The notes under the pieces are model-generated. The model saw nothing but the letters and a program-made list of their open reading frames with translations. It did not search any database and was not told the origin of the DNA. Shown piece by piece: positions 8,230 through 17,373 of a DNA stretch of 64,000 nucleotides. This stretch comes from Massilia sp. W12 (GTDB taxonomy: Bacteria > Pseudomonadota > Gammaproteobacteria > Burkholderiales > Burkholderiaceae_D), in the NCBI RefSeq assembly GCF_037300705.1, contig NZ_CP147776.1:5400857-5464856 (forward strand), written 5' to 3'. A program made the position numbers and the translations under genes. The first letter of the stretch is position 1; each line of letters starts with the position of its first letter.

Positions 8230-10142
8230 GCTGCGCCCTTCCCTGCGTACAATCCACGCTTCTTCAAAAACACCAACAGCAAAGAAATGGCCGCCGGCGT
8301 CACACCGGAAATCCGGGAGGCTTGCCCCAGGGTTTCCGGTTTTTGCTTAGCCAGCTTTTGCCGCACTTCAATCGACAAAGCCTGGATGCTCATATAGTCC
8401 AGATCAGCTGGCAAACGCAGGTTTTCATGGTTTTCATGCCGCTCAATTTCGCGTGCCTGGCGTTCGATATAGCCGGCATATTTGATCTGGATTTCGATTT
8501 GCTCGGTAATCTCGCTCGCTTCCAGACCTGGGCCGGCAAGCGCTTCACCTTGCAATCCCTGCAAACTCATCAAATCGCTGTAACGGATATTGGGCCGCGC
8601 CAATAAATCGGCCAGATTGTATTCATGCTCAATTGGCTTGCCAAACACCCTGCTTGCTTCTTCTTTGCTGATGATGCGTGGATTAATCCAGGTCGAGCGC
8701 AAACGTTCTGACTCTTTCGCAATGGCGTCACGCTTGCGGCAAAAAACATCCCATTGCGCGTCGCTGACGCATCCAAGCTTGCGGCCGATTTCGGTCAGGC
8801 GGATATCAGCATTGTCTTCACGCAAGCTGAGACGATATTCTGCCCGGCTGGTGAACATGCGATATGGTTCCATCACGCCTTGCGTCACCAAATCATCCAC
8901 CATTACGCCAAGATAAGCTTCACTGCGCGCCGGGATCCAGGCTTCTCTATCCTGCGTGTATAAAGCGGCATTCAAGCCCGCTAACATGCCTTGTGCTGCC
9001 GCTTCTTCATAGCCTGTCGTGCCATTGATCTGACCGGCAAAGAACAAGCCTTGAATCGCGCGGGTTTCAAGCGATGCCTTCAGGCCGCGAGGGTCAAAGT
9101 AATCGTATTCAATCGCATAACCCGGCCGCAGAATCCAGGCATTTTCCAAGCCGCGCATTGAGCGCACCAGGTTTAATTGCACATCGAACGGCAAGCTGGT
9201 GGAAATTCCGTTTGGATAAAATTCGTTCGTCAACAAACCTTCCGGCTCAAGGAAGATTTGATGCGTCTCTTTATCTGCAAAGCGATGGATTTTGTCTTCA
9301 ATCGATGGGCAATAACGCGGCCCCACGCCTTCGATCACGCCGGTGTACATGGGGCTGCGATCCAAGCCGCTGCGGATGATGTCATGCGTCGCTTGATTGG
9401 TATGCGTAATCCAACATGGCAGTTGGCGCGGATGCATTGCAGCATTCCCCATGAAGGAAAATACCGGCACAGGATCCAAATCACCGGGTTGTTCTTCCAG
9501 TTTGGAAAAATCAATACTGCGCCCATCGATGCGCGGCGGCGTACCGGTTTTCAAACGCCCTTGCGGCAGCTTTAATTCTTTCAAGCGCGCAGACAATGAA
9601 ATGGCTGGCGGATCACCGGCACGACCACCGGAATAATTTTGCAAGCCGACATGGATCTTGCCATCAAGGAAGGTGCCGGCAGTCAGCACTACAGCGCGGC
9701 TGCGGAAGCGCAAACCAACTTGCGTCACAGCCCCACACACCTTATCACCCTCTACCAGCAAATCGTCCACCGCTTGCTGGAATAGCCAGAGATTAGGCTG
9801 ATTTTCCAGACGTGACCGGATTGCCTGCTTGTACAGCATGCGGTCGGCCTGGGCGCGTGTGGCGCGCACAGCAGGGCCTTTGGAGGAGTTCAAAATGCGA
9901 AATTGGATGCCGGCTTCATCGGTCGCGATCGCCATCGCTCCGCCCATGGCATCCACTTCCTTTACCAAATGCCCTTTACCAATCCCACCGATGGAGGGGT
10001 TGCATGACATTTGGCCCAGGGTCTCAATATTGTGCGTCAGCAGCAAGGTTTTTTGCCCCATGCGCGCTGCAGCCAGCGCAGCTTCAGCACCGGCATGGCC
10101 ACCACCGACCACAATGACATCAAATTCTGTTGGATAAAACAT
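8226..10142 (-). CDS. mnmG: tRNA uridine-5-carboxymethylaminomethyl(34) synthesis enzyme MnmG (GidA)
   Basis: 638 residues, the full family length. FAD-binding [19 protein letters not shown] at the N terminus; the signature [11 protein letters not shown] and the Cys-containing ARPNIRYSD / helical C-terminal region for MnmE contact are present. With MnmE it installs the cmnm5 group on U34 of certain tRNAs. First gene of the mnmG-rsmG-parA-parB operon; a GGAGGA ribosome site lies directly before the ATG on the minus strand. mnmG is classically found beside replication origins. Confidence 0.97.
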   Translation of the reverse strand: MFYPTEFDVIVVGGGHAGAEAALAAARMGQKTLLLTHNIETLGQMSCNPSIGGIGKGHLVKEVDAMGGAMAIATDEAGIQFRILNSSKGPAVRATRAQADRMLYKQAIRSRLENQPNLWLFQQAVDDLLVEGDKVCGAVTQVGLRFRSRAVVLTAGTFLDGKIHVGLQNYSGGRAGDPPAISLSARLKELKLPQGRLKTGTPPRIDGRSIDFSKLEEQPGDLDPVPVFSFMGNAAMHPRQLPCWITHTNQATHDIIRSGLDRSPMYTGVIEGVGPRYCPSIEDKIHRFADKETHQIFLEPEGLLTNEFYPNGISTSLPFDVQLNLVRSMRGLENAWILRPGYAIEYDYFDPRGLKASLETRAIQGLFFAGQINGTTGYEEAAAQGMLAGLNAALYTQDREAWIPARSEAYLGVMVDDLVTQGVMEPYRMFTSRAEYRLSLREDNADIRLTEIGRKLGCVSDAQWDVFCRKRDAIAKESERLRSTWINPRIISKEEASRVFGKPIEHEYNLADLLARPNIRYSDLMSLQGLQGEALAGPGLEASEITEQIEIQIKYAGYIERQAREIERHENHENLRLPADLDYMSIQALSIEVRQKLAKQKPETLGQASRISGVTPAAISLLLVFLKKRGLYAGKGAA

Positions 10143-10234
10143 AGGAGGAGCGGATTGATCTAGAGGCGAAGATTATAGAACTTTTTCCTGCCCCCGGTTC
10201 CCTCCCCTGCTGAAATTGGTGGCAGGATTCAGAT

Positions 10235-10250
10235 TGTTTCACGTGAAACA
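10235..10250. promoter_or_regulatory. parS: parS site 2 (upstream of mnmG)
   Basis: A second perfect TGTTTCACGTGAAACA, ending immediately before the stop codon of the TSUP gene (10251) and 93 bp upstream of mnmG. Spacing between the two parS sites is about 2.0 kb. Confidence 0.95.
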
Positions 10251-11009
10251 TTAACGCAGAAAGGCGTCGTACGTGGTTTTGCAGATCAGCGCGAACACAA
10301 CGAACAGGAAAAGTTTACGCACAAAACCCGTTCCATACTTCAACGCCAGGCGGCTGCCGGTAAGCGAGCCGGCAATCTGACAAACCGCCATCATCAAGCC
10401 CAACATCCACAATACATGTCCATGGTAGCCAAACAGCATCAATGCCGCCAAATTGGTGCTGATGTTGACGATTTTCGCCACGGCGGAAGCGGCGATGAAA
10501 TCAAAGCCAAACACGCGCACAAAAACAAAAACCAGAAAACTGCCTGTGCCCGGGCCAAAAAATCCGTCATAAAAACCGATCACCGCGCCGGAGAATGCCG
10601 CCAGGATTAATTCGCGCCGTCCATGAAGCCGAGGCTGATGATGTTTGCCAAAGTCTTTCTTGGCCAAGGTGTAGGCCCCAACTGCCAGCAAAATAAAGGG
10701 CAAGCTTTTGCGCAGAAAATCCGGCGGGATATGAATCACCGCATACGCCCCGAGCATAGAAAATAGAAAAGCGGACAGCGCTGCCGGCGTGGCAACGCGC
10801 CAGGTAATCTTCACCTGACGCAGAAAATTCACAGCAGCCGCGCTGGTGCCGCAAATGCTTGCCAGCTTATTGGTGCCGAAAACTGTCGCCGGCAATTCTG
10901 TCCGCAGCACCGAAAACAATGCCGGCACCTGAATCAAACCACCGCCGCCCACAACCGCATCCACCAAGCCGGCGACAAATGCCGCCACCGCCAACAACGC
11001 AAAATCCAT
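10251..11009 (-). CDS. TSUP-family (TauE/SafE) membrane permease
   Basis: 252 residues, about eight hydrophobic helices in two homologous halves, opening LLAVAAFVAGLVDAVVGGGGLIQVPAL, the glycine-rich half-repeat typical of TSUP/DUF81 transporters. The second half repeats FSGAVIGFYDGFFGPGTGSF. Family members export or import sulfite, sulfoacetate or other organosulfur anions; the substrate here is unknown. Start chosen at 11009, which has GGAG seven bases upstream; a frame nine codons longer has no ribosome site. parS site 2 abuts its stop codon. Confidence 0.9.
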   Translation of the reverse strand: MDFALLAVAAFVAGLVDAVVGGGGLIQVPALFSVLRTELPATVFGTNKLASICGTSAAAVNFLRQVKITWRVATPAALSAFLFSMLGAYAVIHIPPDFLRKSLPFILLAVGAYTLAKKDFGKHHQPRLHGRRELILAAFSGAVIGFYDGFFGPGTGSFLVFVFVRVFGFDFIAASAVAKIVNISTNLAALMLFGYHGHVLWMLGLMMAVCQIAGSLTGSRLALKYGTGFVRKLFLFVVFALICKTTYDAFLR

Positions 11010-11060
11010 TCCATTACTCCACAGGCAAAACAACACCTTAACATCAGCCCTGAAAAAAAA

Positions 11061-11082
11061 GAGCGCCGCAGCGCTCTTTTTC
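11061..11082 (-). terminator. Bidirectional-looking terminator between the binding-protein and TSUP genes
   Basis: Palindrome GAGCGCCGCAGCGCTC (11061-11076) flanked by A8 on the left and T5 on the right, so it can stop transcripts from either side. It mainly serves the minus-strand gene ending at 11098. Confidence 0.85.
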
Positions 11083-11097
11083 TATTGTCAACCCAAT

Positions 11098-12258
11098 TCA
11101 ATGTGCAAATCTTCGCTCAGGCATGATGACTGTCATATCCACATAACGGGAAGCATTGTGATTGGAGGGTGAGAAATTCACCGCAAAACCGCCGACATCA
11201 TAATTGGCGCTGTTGATCGATTCCAAGGCCCGGATCAACTTTTCGCGGGTCAATTCACGTCCGGCGCGGCGCAAACCTTCGTGGAAAATCTTTGCCGCCA
11301 TATAGCCTTCCAGGCTGGAGAAATTAATCTCTTTCTTGGCCTTACGCATGGCCTTGGTGTATTCCGCCACCACTGGCGTGGCTTGGCTCCAGGGGAAAGG
11401 CACAACCTGGGAAATCACCACACCCGGCCCATAGTCCGGCCCGCTCTTAGCCAGGGTGTCGGCCAGCGCCTGGCTGCCGACAAAGGACACATTGTAAAAC
11501 TGACCGTTATATTTCTGTTTTTTCGCTTCCACGATGAAGGCCGCGCAAGAGGCGTAAGCACTGATTTGAATAATCACATCCGGCTGCCTTGGCAAAATAT
11601 CGCGCAGCGCTTTCGATACATCCACGCTGTTGCGCTCCACCGTGGATTTAGCAACCAGCTGGACTTTCATTTTTTCCATGGCGCGCTCCACCCCTTTCAA
11701 ACCGGCCATGCCGTAGGAGTCGTTCTGATAGAACACGGCGATCTTGCTCATGCCATTTTTCACCAGATGATTGACCAGATGCTCTGTTTCATCGTAGTAG
11801 CTGGAGCGCATATTGAAAATATAGCGGTTGAAAGGTTCGCGCAGCAATTGCGCCCCGGTGAAGGGTGCGAAAAACGGCACTTTTTCTTTCGTGAAAATCG
11901 GCAATGCGGCGGCGCTGGTGGGCGTCCCCACATAGCCGAATAAAGCAAACACTTGATCTTTTTCAATCAACTTGATCGTGTTCTCTTCGGCCAACTTCGC
12001 TTCGTACTTATCGTCTGCAGTGACAATCTCAATCTTGCGGCCATGCACGCCGCCATCTTCATTCAGATTCTCAAAATAGACCGAAGCGCCGGCATGCATA
12101 TGAATGCCCAACTGTGCGGCAGGGCCGGAGAAGGCGGCCGACTGGCCAAGAATAATTTTTCGCTCAGTAACGCCATTTTCAGCAAAAGACGGCAAGGCCG
12201 CCAACAGACCAACTACAGCAGAAAAAATGCGAGTGCAAACTTTTCCAGAAAAGTTCAT
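11098..12258 (-). CDS. Periplasmic amino-acid-type binding protein (ABC transporter, Peripla_BP_6 family)
   Basis: 386 residues from the start at 12258, which has GGAG eight bases upstream and gives a signal peptide MNFSGKVCTRIFSAVVGL..PSFA; the longer open frame upstream is not supported. The mature protein has the LivJ-like fold (ILGQSAAFSGPAAQLG opening; VVAEYTKAMRK; SLEGYMAAKIF). Family members bind branched-chain amino acids, amides or aromatic acids. No permease or ATPase gene adjoins, so it is an orphan binding component here and its partner system is unknown. Confidence 0.9.
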   Translation of the reverse strand: MNFSGKVCTRIFSAVVGLLAALPSFAENGVTERKIILGQSAAFSGPAAQLGIHMHAGASVYFENLNEDGGVHGRKIEIVTADDKYEAKLAEENTIKLIEKDQVFALFGYVGTPTSAAALPIFTKEKVPFFAPFTGAQLLREPFNRYIFNMRSSYYDETEHLVNHLVKNGMSKIAVFYQNDSYGMAGLKGVERAMEKMKVQLVAKSTVERNSVDVSKALRDILPRQPDVIIQISAYASCAAFIVEAKKQKYNGQFYNVSFVGSQALADTLAKSGPDYGPGVVISQVVPFPWSQATPVVAEYTKAMRKAKKEINFSSLEGYMAAKIFHEGLRRAGRELTREKLIRALESINSANYDVGGFAVNFSPSNHNASRYVDMTVIMPERRFAH

Positions 12259-13057
12259 CGGTGCTCCAATACAAAAAAACAGTCCTGTGCGACGCATCGC
12301 GCCACAGTGATGTGTAACAGGCCGAATGGCCGGGGAGAACTTTGCAAAGAACCACAGGCTGGCGCACGCAAAAGCACGCGCCAACGCTAACCACGCACTG
12401 TGGTATGCCAAAGATCCAGTAAATCCTTGCTTGCTTTTATGGGGGACAAACCGTGCAACGCTTCCCGCTAAGGAAGTCCTGCGCGGTATTTGCTCCCTTA
12501 CCTTTTCAGGATTGCCGGGAAACCAACGGAATATGGGGATATCCGGTTTTATCGTTATTCACATTGCCGCCTGAACGTGAAACTTGTCACGCCCCTGCTT
12601 GCAATGCTTGCTTTATGTGTGGCGGGGATTTTACCTGTAATGGCGCATTCTTTCCAATTACCAGAGGAAATATTCAAACCCTCCATGCCGCATGACGCAA
12701 GCGGCAAATTCAGTACATGTATTCCGCCTGATAAGACAGTATCAATTTTTCTCTAAAATCAAGCAAAATACGTTAAAATCTTACAAATTCATCTAAATAT
12801 TACGTATTTCACTAAAAATACTGGCATCAAATACGTCCCTTTTATTACCAGGATTGGGTTTCTTCTGTTGCTTTATTGCAATACGTGATAGTTATCCACA
12901 AGGAATTTCACAAAAGAGAACCATAAAGGAAATTATTTGAAAACCAAAGAATTAATGGTGAGAACGATTTTTTTGCTTATTTTTTTGATAATTCAAGCCC
13001 GTACCAACAGCCACACTTCCCGCCAGCAAGATAGAGCATTTGCTCTATCTTGACATA
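12259..13057. other. 800-bp intergenic region, AT-rich in its right half
   Basis: Apart from a doubtful small exported ORF at 12577-12756, no gene is seen. From about 12757 to 13020 base composition shifts strongly to AT. This part carries several ATACGT/TTACGT words (about 12769, 12800, 12831, 12881), a perfect DnaA box TTATCCACA at 12892-12900, and the palindrome AAGATAGAGCATTTGCTCTATCTT at 13028-13051, next to the stop of the GMC gene. That palindrome lacks a T tract, so termination is uncertain. Confidence 0.5.
12577..12756 (+). CDS. Possible small exported protein (59 residues)
   Basis: A GTG-started frame encodes a basic start, a hydrophobic stretch (LVTPLLAMLALCVAGILPVMA) ending in a V-M-A cleavage-like site, then a short polar tail HSFQLPEEIFKPSMPHDASG... 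containing one Cys. This looks like a signal peptide plus small mature protein. Against it: no ribosome site is visible before the GTG, and no family is recognised. It may be a remnant of a longer gene. Confidence 0.3.
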   Translation: MKLVTPLLAMLALCVAGILPVMAHSFQLPEEIFKPSMPHDASGKFSTCIPPDKTVSIFL

Positions 13058-14677
13058 TCAAGCGCTCGCCATTTCCTGCAAAATAAAATCCGCCGCTTTA
13101 TGCGCAATCATCAGCACCGGGGCGCAAGTATTGCCTGAAGTAATGGCCGGCATGACGGATGCATCCGCGACGCGTAAGCCGGTGACGCCGCGCACATGCA
13201 AGCGGCTGTCCAGCACAGCGCTGGAGTCGCCTGCACGCCCCATTTTGCAGCTGCCTACCGGATGGAAAATTGTCGTCCCGATCTGTCTGGCCGCTTGCTG
13301 TAATTCCTGCTCGCTGCGGCAATCAAGGCCAGGTTTGATTTCAGTTGGCGCAAACGGTTGCAGCGCGTCCTGCTGCATGATGTGGCGGGTTAAGCGCAAG
13401 GCATTCGCCGCCACCTGGCAATCGTATTCTGTGGATAAGTAGTTGGGCGCAATCAGGGGCGCTTGCAGCGGGTCTGCGCTGCGTATGCTGACTTCGCCAC
13501 GCGATTGCGGTCGCAGATGGCAAACGCTGGCTGTGAGGGCTGGAAAGGGGTGCAACGGGTCGCCAAACTTGTCCAGTGACAAGGGTTGCACATGATATTC
13601 GAGATCCGGCCATGCAATGCCCGGCGCAGAACAGGCGAAAGCGCCCAATTGTGAAGGAGACATTGACATCGGGCCACTGCGTTTGAGCAGATATTCGCTT
13701 GCAATCGCCAATTTCCCCCACCAGCTGTGCATCAACTGATTCAAGGTGCGTGCGCCTTGAATCCGGTAAATACAGCGCAATTGCAAGTGGTCCTGCAAAT
13801 TTTTACCCACACCCGGCAAATGATGCCGTACAGGAATCTGATGCCGGCGCAATAATTCCGCATCGCCAATCCCTGAGAGTTGCAGTAATTGCGGCGTCGC
13901 CAAGGCGCCGGCGCACAACACCGTCTCACGCCTGGCGCGCGCCTGCCAGCGGCTGCCCTGCTGTAAAAACGCCACACCTGTGCAGCGCTTATCCTCAAAC
14001 AAGAGGCCGCAGGCATGCGCATGGCGCAAAATCCGCAAATTTTTGCGCTTTGCCACGGGATGCAAAAAGGCTTGCGCCGCATTCAGACGCCAGCCTTTTT
14101 TCTGTGTGACCTCAAAATAACCGCAACCGGCATTATTTCCCCGGTTGAAATCCTGCACAGTCGCGATGCCGGCTTGCGCGCAGGCCTTGCGGAATGCATC
14201 CAAAATCGGCCAGGACAATCTTTGCTGCTCCACGCGCCAAGGCCCGCCGGCCCCATGCCAGCGATTTGCGCCGCCATGATGATCTTCAATCGCCATAAAA
14301 TCCGCTAACACCTGTTCCCAGCGCCAAACCGGATCGCCGCTCAGCTCGGCCCAATGGCGATAGTCTTCACTTTGGCCGCGCATATAGATCATGCCATTGA
14401 TGGCAGTACAGCCGCCCAATACTTTACCGCGCGGGTAGATCAAACTGCGACCGTCCAAGCCTGGCTCTGCCTCGGTGCGCCAGCACCAATCTGTACGCGG
14501 ATTATTGATGCAGTACAAGTATCCAACCGGGATATGGATCCATGGATAGTTATCCTGGCCGCCCGCCTCCAGCAATAAAACCTGGTGCTGTGGATTTTCA
14601 CTCAAACGGTTCGCCAACAGGCAACCAGCGCTGCCGCCGCCGATGATAATGAAATCGTAGTCGCCGGCAGTTTGCAT
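13058..14677 (-). CDS. GMC-family FAD-dependent oxidoreductase (choline/alcohol dehydrogenase-like)
   Basis: 539 residues. FAD-binding [18 protein letters not shown] at the N terminus; GMC signature 1 ([21 protein letters not shown]) and signature 2 ([15 protein letters not shown]) are intact, and the C terminus has HPVGSCKMG...[10 protein letters not shown] with the catalytic His. Relatives include choline dehydrogenase BetA and long-chain alcohol dehydrogenases. No betaine genes adjoin, so an alcohol substrate other than choline is as likely. A perfect DnaA-box word (13430-13438) lies in the coding sequence and is probably coincidental. Confidence 0.9.
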   Translation of the reverse strand: MQTAGDYDFIIIGGGSAGCLLANRLSENPQHQVLLLEAGGQDNYPWIHIPVGYLYCINNPRTDWCWRTEAEPGLDGRSLIYPRGKVLGGCTAINGMIYMRGQSEDYRHWAELSGDPVWRWEQVLADFMAIEDHHGGANRWHGAGGPWRVEQQRLSWPILDAFRKACAQAGIATVQDFNRGNNAGCGYFEVTQKKGWRLNAAQAFLHPVAKRKNLRILRHAHACGLLFEDKRCTGVAFLQQGSRWQARARRETVLCAGALATPQLLQLSGIGDAELLRRHQIPVRHHLPGVGKNLQDHLQLRCIYRIQGARTLNQLMHSWWGKLAIASEYLLKRSGPMSMSPSQLGAFACSAPGIAWPDLEYHVQPLSLDKFGDPLHPFPALTASVCHLRPQSRGEVSIRSADPLQAPLIAPNYLSTEYDCQVAANALRLTRHIMQQDALQPFAPTEIKPGLDCRSEQELQQAARQIGTTIFHPVGSCKMGRAGDSSAVLDSRLHVRGVTGLRVADASVMPAITSGNTCAPVLMIAHKAADFILQEMASA

Positions 14678-14684
14678 ACACGCC

Positions 14685-15836
14685 TCAAGGTTTGGCAGCG
14701 CTCTGCTGCTCTTGCAGTTTTTTGATCATTTCCAGGGTTTTGGCCGAAACCGGATAATCCGGATATTGCTTGCGGAATTTCTCCCATTCGGCCAACGCTT
14801 CCTGCGGCAGATTGGATTTTTGCAATTCTTCTATCAATTCAAGCCAAAGTTTGGCATTTTCAATCTTTTTTTGGCCAAGGGAAGGCGGTGATTTTTCAGC
14901 TTTCGCCACCACATCGTTTGAATCCCGATATGAAACGCCCGGTTTTTCTGCGCTGGCAGAGGCTTGGCGCGGCGCGGCGACAGCTTTTTGCTCCCTGGCG
15001 CGCGCCATTTCCGCTTCAGCTTGACGCCTCGCGTCCGCCACCTGCGCATCCAGTTCTAATTGCCGTGTGTTTTCCTGCATTTCGCCGCGCATTTTTTGGC
15101 GCAGCTCCTCTGACCTTATTGCAGCCCCCTTTTCCGGCATCGATTCATTCCTGATTGCTTGGACAGGCGCCGCAGCCTCATTTGTTATGCTGCGTTTGAC
15201 CGCCGAACCGGTGACTTCAACTTTTTGCAGTCTGTCGGTGGCGGGCGGTTGGTCAATTTCGGCTGCAGATGGCTTAGGCGGTTTAGCGCTGTTTTTAGGT
15301 ATGGCAGGCGCTGCGCTGCCAGCCGCCTGCTGCAGGGGTGCAACTTCTGCCGCCGCATCAGCTGCGGGGCTGGGAGTCGCTTTGGCTGCGGTTTCTGGCG
15401 CAGGCCCCATTTTTTCTGCCGCCGCGCGCTCTTGTTCAGCTTCTCTTTCCTGTTTAATGTCAATTTGCCAATATTGCCATGCCAATGGCAAAGCTAAAAA
15501 CAGGCTGGCTGCAATGCCTAACCAGGCTGGCCAGGCTTTTTTACGACGCAATGGTGAGCTGATGGGCGTTTTTTCGGCCTCATCCCCGCTTTTCTTTGCC
15601 ATTTGTGCATCATTTGCGGCGCTGGTCTCAGCCAGCGTTTGCTGTGGGCCGGTGACTTGGCTGTTTTCAGCGCTTTTTTGCAAATCCTGCTCCACCAGAT
15701 TCATGATGGATTGCGAGATCTGCAGCGGCGGTTTTGGCTGTGGCACGGCGCGCAGCAGGCGCGATAAATCGTCCTGGCCTTGCAAGAAAGCTTGCAATTG
15801 CGCGTCATCATCCGGTTTCATTTCCAAGCCGCTCAT
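14685..15836 (-). CDS. Anti-sigma-factor-like membrane protein with a TonB-plug-like motif
   Basis: 383 residues. The cytoplasmic N terminus (1-100) contains [21 protein letters not shown], then one transmembrane helix (about 102-122), then a long Ala/Gln/Glu-rich probably coiled periplasmic part. Its ATG overlaps the sigma-factor stop by four bases, the usual anti-sigma arrangement. Odd feature: residues 203-227 read [16 protein letters not shown]...AAPVQ, closely resembling the start of the plug of TonB-dependent receptors (VEVTGSxIKR...PVQ). The C-terminal 60 residues ([26 protein letters not shown]) look TPR-like. Role inferred from position; no zinc-binding anti-sigma motif is seen. Confidence 0.75.
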   Translation of the reverse strand: MSGLEMKPDDDAQLQAFLQGQDDLSRLLRAVPQPKPPLQISQSIMNLVEQDLQKSAENSQVTGPQQTLAETSAANDAQMAKKSGDEAEKTPISSPLRRKKAWPAWLGIAASLFLALPLAWQYWQIDIKQEREAEQERAAAEKMGPAPETAAKATPSPAADAAAEVAPLQQAAGSAAPAIPKNSAKPPKPSAAEIDQPPATDRLQKVEVTGSAVKRSITNEAAAPVQAIRNESMPEKGAAIRSEELRQKMRGEMQENTRQLELDAQVADARRQAEAEMARAREQKAVAAPRQASASAEKPGVSYRDSNDVVAKAEKSPPSLGQKKIENAKLWLELIEELQKSNLPQEALAEWEKFRKQYPDYPVSAKTLEMIKKLQEQQSAAKP

Positions 15837-16405
15837 GCTGTACTGCCTTCCTGCAGCGCTTGCCGCAATTTTTGCATTGCATACCTTAATCTGCTTTTCA
15901 CTGTTTCGACTGGAACTGATGTTAATTCAGCAATTTCCTCCAGTCGCAAGCCATTGAATTGCTGCAAAACCAAGGCTTCTTTCTGCTCATTCGGCAAACG
16001 GCGTATCGCCGCATGCAATGCCTGTACTTGCTGCTTTTGCTCTAAACCCTGTTCTGGGCTTTCACATTCCTCATCAGATAAGTTGGCAAGCCAGTCCTCA
16101 TCTTCGTTGACAACCTCAGTCGCCAGGCTGACAGGTTGCTGGCGCAGCAAATCGAACAGACGATTACGCGCAATCTGATACAAATAAGTGCGAAAACTCG
16201 CATCCGGTTGATATCTTTCCCGCGCTTTGTGCAAATTGATCCAGCTGTCTTGCACAATTTCTTCCGCCCAATCCTTGCGTGGCGAACGCCAGGCAATAAA
16301 ACGGTACAGGCCAGCATGGTGGCGCTGATACAGTTCCTGAAATGCCGACACATCGCCATCGCGATAGCGGCACATCAAATCTTCATCTGTGAGGGAAGCG
16401 AGCAT
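15833..16405 (-). CDS. ECF-type RNA polymerase sigma factor
   Basis: 190 residues. Region 2 (YRDGDVSAFQELYQRHHAGLYRF...EEIVQDSWINLHKARERY) and region 4 (RRLPNEQKEALVLQQFNGLRLEEIAELTSVPVETVKSRLRYAMQKLR) are clear, with a 35-40 residue acidic linker. Family members redirect RNA polymerase to stress or envelope regulons and are held by a co-encoded membrane anti-sigma. The downstream overlapping gene fits that role. No strong ribosome site precedes the ATG. The gene lies immediately left of the candidate origin and reads away from it. Confidence 0.92.
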   Translation of the reverse strand: MLASLTDEDLMCRYRDGDVSAFQELYQRHHAGLYRFIAWRSPRKDWAEEIVQDSWINLHKARERYQPDASFRTYLYQIARNRLFDLLRQQPVSLATEVVNEDEDWLANLSDEECESPEQGLEQKQQVQALHAAIRRLPNEQKEALVLQQFNGLRLEEIAELTSVPVETVKSRLRYAMQKLRQALQEGSTA

Positions 16406-16610
16406 GCTGGCAGTCTACTGGAGAAGCAGACGACATGCCAGTTTCACGCTTTTCCACCTCTTATTGAAACGTTGCACAGCCTGATTCAGGGTGAAAAAAG
16501 ACCGCTGTTTTCTGTGTGAATAAACTAACTTGTTGATTTATAAGTGATTTTTCTATATCCGCTGATTTCGGGGGAATTTTTTTCAGGCTTTGGCAGCGGT
16601 CTTTGTGACT

Positions 16611-16664
16611 TGTATATATATATTTTTTGATGATAGTAGTAAACCGGCTTTTAACTGTGGATAA
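16611..16664 (-). other. Origin unwinding element copy A (AT-rich tract, DnaA-trios, DnaA box)
   Basis: Read on the minus strand the order is DnaA box TTATCCACA (16656-16664), a spacer with a GC patch (CCGG, 16644-16647), the tract TTTACTACTATCATC (complement of 16629-16643), then A6 and alternating TA (16611-16628). This is the published basal unwinding layout: box, GC cluster, 3'-GAT-5' trios, AT-rich DNA. Confidence 0.75.
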
Positions 16665-16983
16665 GTCAATAAACTTTATAAAAATCAATGACTTATTGAT
16701 TTCATAAGGGCCCGGAAAATACTTGTGTCTGCTGCTGGCAAATCTTGGACAAAAATTTGCCGGCATCAAGCGCTCTGTGTTGTCCACAAATACAGGGGGT
16801 TGATATCAAGCAAGTTATCCACAGTTGCATTCATGCAAACATCATATATGTTCAAAATACATTTCCATTCATCACAGAATTTGTCTTGAAAAACACGAAT
16901 TTTTAATGGATATCTGAAAGTATGAAAAAAGGCGTAAACCTCTTTTTTTGGCGCAGCTCATCGTTTAAGTGTTAACCCTTTTA

Positions 16984-17026
16984 TTTTTTTGATGATAGTA
17001 GTAAACCACCGTTTGCTTGTGGATAA
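16984..17026 (-). other. Origin unwinding element copy B
   Basis: The same GATGATAGTAGTAAACC tract (16991-17007) begins 27 bases left of a perfect TGTGGATAA (17018-17026), the same spacing as copy A (16629 and 16656). A7 (minus strand) and a short AT stretch follow, but the alternating TA run of copy A is missing. Confidence 0.75.
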
Positions 17027-17373
17027 ATGCATTTTTCCTTTATTTTTCAATGGTTTAGTGGAATGATAAAGCTTGTGTTCAGGCTGTATCCGGTGAGGAG
17101 GAATCTTGGACAAATTTTTCAAATCTGTGAAGTCGTTTTTTTTGCACAAATTGTCCCTGTGGATATTAATAAAGTTATCCACAGTTGAAAGAATGACATC
17201 TGTTGCATGCACGCCGCATACACAGCCGCTATACCTGAAATATCAATGTCCAGACAAGTTCAGCCGGCTTTTCCACGTATGCTGTCAGACACTCTTCAGC
17301 TTTCAAGGCATGCCGCCGGTGTGTTGTGCGCCGGCAGCAGCAGACCTTGCTTTCTTTTCAACAGGGAATGAAC

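Larger units (their letters stand above)
16406..17373. other. oriC: Candidate replication origin (oriC) region
   Basis: No gene in 968 bp. It holds four perfect DnaA boxes (TGTGGATAA 16656-16664 and 17018-17026; TTATCCACA 16815-16823 and 17175-17183), near-perfect ones (TTGTCCACA 16780-16788, TGTGGATAT 17158-17166), and two AT-rich stretches. Two copies of a DnaA-trio-like tract sit at identical spacing from a DnaA box. The whole forms a diverged direct repeat with a period near 361 bp. Proximity to parS/parAB/mnmG supports a chromosomal origin; absence of dnaA nearby is unusual for a betaproteobacterium. Functional assignment is inference. Confidence 0.75.

Noticed and set aside
13028-13051. 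Palindrome AAGATAGAGCATTTGCTCTATCTT as a terminator
   Set aside because: A good 10-12 bp inverted repeat after the GMC gene stop, but with no T tract on the minus strand; left as an unclassified palindrome.
13430-13438. Perfect DnaA boxes inside genes (also about 26716-26724 and 50181-50189)
   Set aside because: Single 9-mers inside coding sequence are expected by chance at this scale and are not clustered.
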